Source of the DNA: Melastoma dodecandrum
Lineage: Eukaryota; Streptophyta; Magnoliopsida; Myrtales; Melastomataceae
Length of the DNA: 64,000 nucleotides
Direction: 5' to 3'
NCBI GenBank assembly: GCA_029817715.1
Contig: JARUPY010000164.1
Coordinates: 810,001 to 874,000, forward strand
This document shows, in pieces, positions 56,401 through 64,000 of the stretch (position 1 is its first letter; the number at the start of each line of letters is the position of its first letter). The notes under the pieces were generated by a model. It searched no databases, was not told where the DNA came from, and saw only the letters and a program-made list of their open reading frames with translations. Made by a program: the position numbers and the translations under genes.

Positions 56401-57480
56401 GCATCTACGATAACCTGCGCCCTTCAAAGCACCACCCGGACTGAACAAAACGATTGAAAAATGATAGAACTCAGACCGCCGTTGGATACAACCAGAGCAC
56501 CACTAGGATTGCCACGAGGGTTGAATGCCACACAACCGGATACAGAAACACCACTGGTTATGGGAACGCTCGGATAAAAATTCGACATGCTTGAAATCCA
56601 CCAAACGATAAGAGAAGTTGCGGAAAGTTCTTACGAGAATTTGGCGGCTCTCAAATTTGGGCAAAATATTCAAAAGGTCCTATCTTAACCCTAAACACAA
56701 AGGTCATATTTATAGATGACACAAATTGGGCTAAACCTAGATTCCAGATAGCCCAAAATAAAGAAAACGAAATACTAACTAAAAAGATGTTTGAACTGAT
56801 TACTTAAAGGAATTGGGCCTGACGTTCGCTGGGCCACCATCATGCAGTCCCGAGTTCGAGCGGTCTCGGGTCTTCCCTAGTCTCGAGTTTCCCTTGAGCA
56901 AGTAGAAGCTGACCTCGAGACGGACGTCGTCCTCCTATTATCGAGATGGACTTGCTCTCTTGATCTCGAGACAGCTATCCAGATGATCTATTGTCTTCAC
57001 AAGTTGACGCCGCCTTCATGATCTCAAGACGAATTCATGTCTTCTAGAGTTGAACACTCAACTCGACCTTTTCAAAACTGTCAAGGTAGTCTCCATCTCG
57101 ATGCTTCTCTTGATTCGACCTCGACTTGGCCAACTCGTATCACATTCATTCAAGAGATACTGGTGGCATGTTGGGTTCCAAACTCGATCAATCAGACGGT
57201 TGTGAAGAAGATAACTCTACCTCGAATTACCTCAAGTCGAAGTATCTAGAGTTGGTCGCGATTTCGCATCAGGAACATCTGGGCATCAAGGATTTCGCTT
57301 GGCTCAGAACTTGTTTAAAAATTTGTATACGCTGAATAATATAAAACTTTCACTTATTGGTATATGTTTTTGTTTTGGATTATTCAGAAGATGTAATCAA
57401 AAGCACATGGGACATTTCATTAAAAACGTTTCATAAATGAAGAGTTATCAAATGTGGCTGATAACAGGAAAATTATTGCG
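56401..57480. other. spacer; CTCGAG-rich stretch
   Basis: No gene recognised. 56875-57010 holds several CTCGAG copies and may be a relic of the first Tat family, but no longer similarity was found by eye. Confidence 0.35.
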
Positions 57481-57876
57481 TAGGGATTGATGGAACAAGA
57501 GAAGTTGGATTGCTTTAACATTCCTCTGTTCTCCCCTTGTCCAAGAGAAGTGGTGATGGAGGTCGAGGATCAAGGAGCATTCTCTATCACTCATTTGTCT
57601 GTCTCGGAATTAAGCTGGAGCAGTTACAGTGACGAGCCAGACCCGAGAGGGTTGTTCGTCGATGACAACTACGTCCTGGCAAGGAGTGTAAGGGCCGTGG
57701 TGGAACCTATACTTCTAAACCACTTTGGCGGGGAAATCATTGAGGATTGCTTCGAGAGGTATCGGAAGCTGATCGCTCTTCGGGTGTCGAAAGAGAAGCC
57801 GAATTTAATCAAAGTCATCGTCTCCCTTGTGAGGAATTATGACTGCGCCTTGATAAATGTAATAAAAAGAAAATAA
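57481..57876 (+). pseudogene. SABATH methyltransferase C-terminal fragment
   Basis: The frame reads GLMEQEKLDCFNIPLFSPCP, then VEDQGAFSITHLSVSELSW, VRAVVEPILLNHFGGEIIED and CFERYRKLIALRV. These are the conserved C-terminal segments of the salicylate/jasmonate/benzoate carboxyl methyltransferase family. A TAG at 57481-57483 stands directly before GLMEQ, where the family usually has Glu. The N-terminal two thirds, including the S-adenosylmethionine site, are absent upstream. It is a gene fragment or a last exon stranded by rearrangement. Confidence 0.8.
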
Positions 57877-58239
57877 AAAAATCCAAGAATTGGAGTACGG
57901 CGAACATAAAATTGTTTGGTTTTCTCTGGTCGTACGTGTTTGTTTGATCTACAATAACTAATTTTAAATTTGTGGTGGTGATGTCGAGCTTCGTGTGTTC
58001 AAACTAATTTTATTTGTTTTACAATTTTACCTCTTTGAAAATGCGAAGTGTCTTTTAAAATATTTCCCGAAAGCATTCGATCGTCACTTAACTGTTTTTA
58101 TAGGTGAATGTGGATTATTTTGCATATTTTTCGTATCGTATCACATGATATAATTCGCAATCACGGAACTTAATCTCCTCCTCGATGACATTCCAAGTAA
58201 TTCTTTTTCTTTTTAATTTGATTAATTTTAACCTTTTTA
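57877..58239. other. AT-rich spacer
   Basis: Nothing recognised between the SABATH fragment and the copia 5' LTR. Confidence 0.4.
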
Positions 58240-58608
58240 TGTTAAATGCCATGTTAAATATCAAATTAATTTGAATTCTCATTTAGTGTGGCAGTGGGGT
58301 GGTGTTGATGGCCCTGGTAGTGGGGTGAAGTTAATGACTTAGGAATTAAGGCATAGTAAATGCTTTCTCTAGATCTTCCTTAGGACACTATAAAAGGAGA
58401 ACCAGTCTCCAAATATTATAGTGCAGGTAAGAAAAAACACCAAGAAGGTATTTTGGTCATAAGAAAAGAAAAAGGCTCCGCAGTTAGCCAAATATCATGT
58501 CCAAGTTTCCTTGTTTCTTATTTCCAGAAACATTTCGCTGTGTCGTAGCAGTTCCGCAAAACCCTTCCTGTGCGACAGCAAAGCACTGCTTTCCAAATAA
58601 TCCCAACA
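58240..58608 (+). repeat. copia 5' LTR
   Basis: TGTTAAATGCC...AATCCCAACA, 369 bp. A TATA-like CACTATAAAAGGAG is at about 58386. Confidence 0.88.
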
Positions 58609-58613
58609 AATTT

Positions 58614-58625
58614 TGGTATCAGAGC
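58614..58625 (+). other. copia tRNA-Met primer-binding site
   Basis: TGGTATCAGAGC, 5 bp after the 5' LTR. Confidence 0.93.
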
Positions 58626-58635
58626 GCAGCAGGTG

Positions 58636-59474
58636 ATGGCTACGTCTTCCAGCAACCAAATCCCGATCTTTGATGGAGAGCACTATGATTATTGGAGTTC
58701 GTAAATGGAGACTATGTTTCTCTCACAAGATTTGTGGAGGATCGTTGATGGAGGCTTTGAAGAAGACGACGAATTGTCAAGTAAGGAAGAAGGTACAGGA
58801 GAACAAAAAAAGAAGGCAAAAGAAAACGTGATGAAGAATGCGATGACGTTGCGGATCTAGCAACAATCCGTAAGCAAGACGATTTATCCGAGGCTTTATG
58901 ATCTCAAGAAGGCAAAAGAAGCATGGAGCGTGCTAAAGAAAGAATTTCTAGGCTCGGAGAAAGTAATTTCCATCAATCTTCAAGGCTTGTGGAAGGATTT
59001 TAACAACTTGGCCACGAAGGAGTCCGAAACGGTGAAAGATTACTTCTCGAGAATGGTTGAAATCATGAATAAAATCAAGTATTGCGGTGATGAAGTTCCT
59101 GACAAGAAGGTTGTGGAGAAAGTGTTGAGAAGCCTGCCGTAGAAATTGGAGCACGTTGTTGCTGTGATTGAAGAATCGAAGAATTAGGGTAAAATTTCTG
59201 TTTATGAGCTAGTGGGTTCGCTTGAAGCACATGAAATAAGAGAAAGTAAGTACTCAATCCCATTGAACAAGTTTTTCAAATGAAGTTAAATGTTTCAGAA
59301 ACGAAGTCGGAGCAGAAGGAGCCTACTGTGAACAATAGCAGAGAGTTTTATGGTCGTGGACGTGGAGGCCGTTCTCGAGGAAGAGGCAGAGGACGAACAA
59401 CAAGCCAGTTCTACGGTAGAGAAGACCATTCCTTGAGTAGATCTGGAAATTCAGAAGGTAGTTGCTATATTTAG
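58636..59474 (+). pseudogene. copia gag
   Basis: It starts MATSSSNQIPIFDGEHYDYW at 58636, then a TAA at about 58702. It keeps KKAKEAWSVLKKEFLGSEKV and TVKDYFSRMVEIMNKIKYCG, the usual UBN2-type gag, with TAGs at about 58858, 59140 and 59185. An RG-rich tail, GRGRGGRSRGRGRGR, is near 59352-59398. The zinc knuckle and protease that should follow are missing. A 19-bp duplication of AAGGTAGTTGCTATA (59456 and 59475) marks the deletion. Confidence 0.85.
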
Positions 59475-59479
59475 AAGGT

Positions 59480-60704
59480 AGTTGCTATAAAGATTGAAGG
59501 AAAGGGAATCGTTGTTGTGAGAGCAGAAAATGGTGAAGAAAAGCATATTAATGATGTGTTTTATTCTTCAGGCATTACTTAGAATCTTTTTAGCTTGAGA
59601 CAAATGATAAAGAGAGGTTATAAGATTACCTTTGCTGATAGTGAATGTGAGATCGTTGACAAAAATGAGAAGAGGATCGTTGTAGTGAAGATGACGGCGA
59701 ATAACTTATTTCCGCTGAAGATGAATTCGTTCTTGAATGTTACATTGAAGAGTGAAGTTATTGATGGAGCTCAGTTATGGCATCTGCGATATGGACATTT
59801 GAATAACAAGGGCCTAACGTTGTAAAAAGAGAGGAATACGGTCATAGGTCTTCCAAAAATTCAGCCAACAACAACATCCGTCCGTGAAGGATGTGTGTAT
59901 GGGAAGCAACATCGTCTTCTATTTCCCAATACCTCTTGAAGAGCTAAAGCCCCACTTGAGTTGGTGCATTCTGACATTTGTGGTCCAACCCAAACTCCAC
60001 CGATCGGTAATAGGAGATATTTTCTCTTATTTGTTGATGATTACACTCGTATGATATGGGTATACTTTCTTGAAAAGAAATCGGAGGCTTTCACTACTTT
60101 TTTGAGTTTCAAAGCCAATGCAGAGAAGCCAAGTGGATATCAAATAAAGACTTTGAGGACAGATCATGGATGAGAATTCATTTACAAACCATTTCTAGAT
60201 TATTACAAGCAACAAGGCATACAACGACAGCTTATTATGAAGTACACACCTTAGCAGAATGGCGTTGCTAACAGGAAGAACAGGACTATTGTTGAGATGG
60301 CTCGAAGTATGCTCAAATGCAAGTGTTTTCCGAATTCATTGTGGGCTGAAGCTGTGAATACAACGGCTTACATTCTTAATCGATCACTGACGAAAGCTGT
60401 TCAAAACACGACGCCTTATGAAGCATGGCATAAGAGGAAAACCGTGATTGATCACTTGAAGGTATTTGGATATGTAGCATATGCTTTTTTGAATAAGAAG
60501 AATGAGAGGTTTGATGAGAAGAGTGAGAAGCTAATCTTTATTGGTTATAATGAAGAATCTAATGGTTATCGTTTGTTTGACCCAAAGACTAACAATCTAG
60601 TGATTTCAAGAGATGTTATTTTCGATAAGAATGCAGCGTGGAAGTGGGAGAACGAGTCTTCTCAAACTCAGCCACGTTTTCTTATCCAGAAGCACCAGCA
60701 GTAG
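59480..60704 (+). pseudogene. copia integrase
   Basis: The pre-integrase part LWHLRYGHLNNKGLTL gives the two His; only one of the two Cys remains (REGCVYGK). The core has the first Asp in VHSDICGPTQTPP, the second in LRTDHG, and NGVANRKNRTIVEMARS where the family has Glu at the underlined NGVAE position, here Asn. AEAVNTTAYILNRS and HLKVFGYVAYAF complete the core. Stops occur at about 59822, 59938, 60171 and 60250. Losing the catalytic Glu alone would inactivate it. Confidence 0.9.
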
Positions 60705-60799
60705 TGCCTTCTCAAAACTCACTGATACAGCAGCAGCTAATTCCTCAAGAGAGTAAATTCAGATAATGAAGATTATGCTGATGATATGCAACCAAGGAG

Positions 60800-62079
60800 G
60801 TATCGCTCCTTAACTGAAGTTTACGAGTAAGCTAACTTTGCACTTGCTACGTTTGAGGCGTAGAATTTCGAAGAGGCCGCAAAAGAAGGAAAATGGAGAA
60901 ATGCAATAAAAGAAGATATTTTTAGTATCGAGAAGAATGATATTTGGTCCCTCGTAGACATTCCTAAAGGAAAAGAAGCAATTCACTTGAAATGGGTATT
61001 CAAAATAAAGTTCAATGAGGATGAAAGTGTACAGAAGCACAAGCCTCGTCTAGTAGCAAAGGGTTACTCATAATAGCCGGAGTTGATTTCACTGAGACGT
61101 TCGCCCCTGTAGCCGGGATGGAGACTATTCGAAGTGTGCTAGCACTTGCCGCACAAATGGAGCTTGAAGTGTTCCAACTTGATGTGAAGTCAGCCTTTCT
61201 CAATGGAGTACTAGATGAGGAAGTGTATGCTCAACAACTGCAAAGGTTTGTTGTTAAAGGACAAGAAGACAAACTGTATCGACTTCGCTAAGTGTATGCT
61301 CTCTATGGACTGAAATTAGCACCGAGAGCATGGAATTTCATGATAGATTCCTACTAGCAGAAGAATGGATTTGAAGTAGGAATAGATTCAGGATAGAGTC
61401 CTACTTGCTTCTTTCAAATCCATTCTGTTGTCAAGGTTCATGAACAATCCCATCCAGACTCATTTTGTAAGTATGTTGTCAAAGTGTAAGTATGTTGTCA
61501 AGGTTCATGAATAATCCCATCAAGACTCATTTTGCAGCAGCGAAGCGTGTCTTACGTTATCTTCAAGGAACAAAGAATGTTGGTTTGAAGTACACAAAAG
61601 AATAAGACAACAACCTTGTGGGATATGTTGATAGTGATCGGGTAAGAAGTGTTGATGATCGAAGAAGTACGTTAGGATATCTTTTCTGTCTTGGAACAAA
61701 ACCCATCTCCTGGAGTTCGAAGAGGCAAGCTACTGTAGCGTTATCATCAGTTGAAGCAGAATACATTGCAGCAAATGAAGCAATTCGTGAAGCAGTATGG
61801 TTAAGAAGGTTATTGCTGGAGTTACAGTAGAAGATTGCTCATCCAACAACAGTATTCTGTGATAGTCAGTCAGCCATTGCTATGACGAAGAACCGCGTGT
61901 TTCATGCAAGGACAAAACATATTGAATTACGCCATCACTTTATCAGAGAAATGGTGATGACGAAAGAGAAAATTATGGAGTTTATTCATACCCAAGAACA
62001 GCTCGCTGATGTTCTAACAAAGGCTGTGAATTTCGAGAAGCTCGACTTGTTCAAGAAATTTCTGAAGATTACAAATTAA
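60800..62079 (+). pseudogene. copia reverse transcriptase and RNase H, palm deleted
   Basis: RT begins with WRNAIKEDIFSIEKNDIWSL, KWVFKIKFNEDESVQKHKPR and FQLDVKSAFLNGVLDEEVYA (about 61170-61230). After APRAWN near 61325 the sequence is scrambled. The YVDD palm motif is missing, and 61360-61543 holds an inverted repeat and a tandem duplication instead. RNase H resumes with AAKRVLRYLQGTKNVGLKYT near 61537, [20 protein letters not shown] near 61708 and CDSQSAIAMTKNRVFHARTK near 61858, ending at 62079. Confidence 0.9.
61360..61543. repeat. inverted and tandem repeat replacing the RT palm
   Basis: GAATGGATTTGAAG (61363) faces TTCAAATCCATTC (61413) as an inverted repeat. GGTTCATGAAYAATCCCATC with GACTCATTTTG occurs at about 61434 and 61503 as a direct repeat. 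Confidence 0.8.
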
Positions 62080-62097
62080 GATAGGGGTGTTAAATGT

Positions 62098-62451
62098 CAT
62101 GTTAAATGTCATATGCACTCTCATTTGGTGTGGTAGTGGGGTGGTGTTAATGGCCTTGGTAGTGGGGTGAAGTTAATGACCTAGGAATTAAGGCACAGTA
62201 AATGCTTTCTTTCTCTAAATCTTTCCTATGACACTATAAAAGGAGAAGCAGTCTCCAAAGTTGTAATACGTGTAAAAAAAGACCAAGAAGGTATTTTGGT
62301 CGTAAAAAAGGAAAAAGGCTCCGTAGTTAACCAAACATCCTCTCCAAGTTTCCTTGTTCCTTATTTCCAGAAACACTTCACTGTGTCGTAGCAGTTCCGC
62401 AAAACCCTTCTTGTTATACAGTAAAGCACCACTTTCCAAACAATCCCAATA
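62098..62451 (+). repeat. copia 3' LTR
   Basis: TGTTAAATGTCATG...CAATCCCAATA, about 354 bp, preceded by a polypurine tract, AAGATAGGGG. Confidence 0.88.
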
Positions 62452-63531
62452 ACTTATATGTTGTTTGATAAATGAGAATCATTTGGAATAATAATTTTAA
62501 ATATAATATGTTAAAAGACAGAGAAATAATTGGGTATTTAATATAATATATGGAAATAGTGTTGTACAACATAGCTTCTCTTAGTCGAGGCAACTAACGG
62601 CAATATGTGAGGAACAAACGTGACATCATGCTGGCGACTAACGTAATCTCCATGACATCCGGTCCAATTTCAACACAGCCAAATTATGAGCTGCCATTTA
62701 CTTTGGCCATTTTGTCCGAGCGTTTCAAAAATCGAGAATTTACTTGAAAAATATAATCCTTTACTATTCAAATATGATAATATTGTTTATTCTTTTTTGG
62801 CGATGCAACAACTTTATAACGATTGAACACGACCTTCGATGTCCATTGGACCATGCATGCTTATAAATAAATGTCGAATTGAATGCATAAAGTAAACGAT
62901 AATGGGTGCGTCGGAAGATGACTTAAGTTAGGCATTGGATGATTTTAAACTTACGGTGATTTTAGAAAGGGATGGCATTTTTCCCATTTACAGGGGTACC
63001 GAATCAAAATAAAACAAGGAACACTTTTGGTCTCGCTGGCCGAAGGAAGAACAGCTATTTGCCGCATATCACTCATGGAAGAGAAAACAGGAAACGCGTT
63101 TTAACCTTGTTAATCGCCCGCAACCCTAATTATATGTTACTCGCCGGCTTACGGGTGTAGTAAAGTTTAAGTCAGACAAAATCATCGTATAAAAACCTCT
63201 TAGTTATTAAAAAAGGGGACAATGATGTAAATTACTTCAATTTTCATATGTACAAACCCCAACTAAATGGAGTGCTGCTTGGCCATACACCAGTCTTAAG
63301 TAGTTTACATTCCCATAGGCATCCAATTTTGCAAGAGCCAAATTGATAGCTACTAATTAATCCCACATTTAGATGGAACAACCCCGTCCTCCTTCAATAT
63401 TAAGAAATAATTACACTTTAAAATTAATCAAAAGATGAAGAAGCTAAAATATGCAAATGCCACCAATCATCAAAATTGTTGTTTTTTTTTTTTTTTTGTG
63501 CCCTCACGACAACCCAACCCTTTTTGGGGGC
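62452..63531. other. intergenic spacer
   Basis: AT-rich, no gene recognised. The T-run at 63480-63498 lies just downstream of the auxilin-like gene in its sense direction. An open stretch at 62972-63160 (+) has no known domain. Confidence 0.4.
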
Positions 63532-64000
63532 TTACCGCTCTTCCGAGTTGAACTTGTTCCAACCTTCCTGCAAATTTAGCCAGGGTATCCAGAATGTCAT
63601 CATACAGAAGGTGCAATGGGTCTCTAATTACGAGCATTGTGAATGGTGAGTGCCAACAGGGTAAGGCGGAAACCTTGAGGAGATCGAAAACCTTCTCACA
63701 TATGTACTTCTGCTGGATGCTCGCCCCTCTTTGTTGCAGTTTATCTGGGTGTACGCACAGAGTGGCCTTCCGGTAAGCTTTCTTCACTGCAGCCGATGTT
63801 ATCACTTCTGTCAAAGGAACCGGTTGCCACCCACTGTCAGGTCCTAATATCTGGAACAAAAAAATAATAATGAGAGAGATTTACTCAGTGCATAGAAGAA
63901 TTCTCAAGAAGGCAAGTCTGATTTCGTATGCAGCTGATAATTATTGTGGGGGAATCGAGCTTCACATATTGCAACGTCGACAGCAATGCCCGCAAATTCC
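63532..64000 (-). CDS. auxilin-like J-domain protein, C-terminal exons
   Basis: Three exons are seen on the minus strand: 64000-63966 (open at the window edge), 63850-63674 and 63567-63532, with GT-AG introns of 115 and 106 bp, both in phase 0. The encoded end reads [64 protein letters not shown] and [11 protein letters not shown] with a TAA. The HPDK motif of the J domain is intact. The order and the very C-terminal position of the J domain are those of plant auxilin-like proteins, which recruit Hsc70 to uncoat clathrin-coated vesicles. The rest of the gene lies beyond the window. It looks functional in the visible part. Confidence 0.93.

Larger units (their letters stand above)
58240..62451 (+). 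mobile_element. Ty1/copia element with both LTRs, pseudogenised
   Basis: The order is 5' LTR, tRNA-Met primer site, gag, (protease lost), integrase, RT with a deletion, RNase H, polypurine tract AAGATAGGGG and 3' LTR, 4.2 kb in all. The LTRs differ by roughly a tenth of their positions. Flanks TTTTA and ACTTA are not a clean duplication. Many in-frame stops, mostly TAG, and a lost integrase Glu show it is inactive. Confidence 0.9.

Overview
The window is a stretch of a flowering-plant nuclear genome dominated by nested, mostly decayed transposable elements. The support for this is Ty3/gypsy Tat and Athila elements, Ty1/copia SIRE-type LTRs, an endogenous plant pararetrovirus, a fragment of plastid tRNA, and short-intron plant genes (a BCS1-like AAA ATPase and an auxilin-like J-domain protein). 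Only two or three loci look like ordinary host genes: the AAA ATPase at 42999-44604 (+, two exons, apparently intact), the 3' end of an auxilin-like gene at 63532-64000 (-), and a decayed SABATH methyltransferase C-terminus at 57481-57876 (+).

Layout. 1-6478: a minus-strand Tat element without its 3' LTR and without a visible reverse transcriptase. 7000-8220: copia gag/protease/integrase fragment. 8621-9148: chromovirus-type integrase tail. 10915-11113: plastid trnG-GCC-like remnants. 13488-14211: copia reverse transcriptase fragment, interrupted by a minus-strand Tat element (14212-19206) that carries a spliced antisense gene. 19208-22467: Athila LTR, primer site and gag. 22870-27000: an older Athila tail (env-like ORF, 3' UTR, LTR) with a 729-bp insertion. 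27585-29159: SIRE-type solo LTR. 30880-39514: a nearly complete endogenous pararetrovirus (minus strand). 39515-41101: a second SIRE solo LTR with a perfect TTTTG target duplication. 42999-44604: AAA ATPase. 45115-46770: copia, Tat and Athila pieces in inverted orientation. 46881-48350: another Athila tail. 49362-54564: a SIRE-type element with two ~1.9-kb LTRs and only about 1.3 kb inside. 58240-62451: a complete-ended but pseudogenised copia element.

Two things stand out. First, the pieces at 13488-19206 and 45115-45704 are halves of the same structures: one copia RT frame, one Tat LTR and one GGCCC target duplication are each split, in inverted orientation, with Athila LTRs in opposite orientation at the two breaks. 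The simplest reading is an inversion of about 25 kb through Athila LTRs, carrying the pararetrovirus and the AAA gene. Second, three retroelement families here each carry their own over-represented short motif spread over LTRs, UTRs and coding DNA (CTCGAG; GTAGAC/GTCTAC; AGAAGGTT/AACCTTCT). This recalls the motif-coating described for VANDAL transposons with their anti-silencing proteins, and it is the best candidate here for an undescribed system; the functional reading is inference only.
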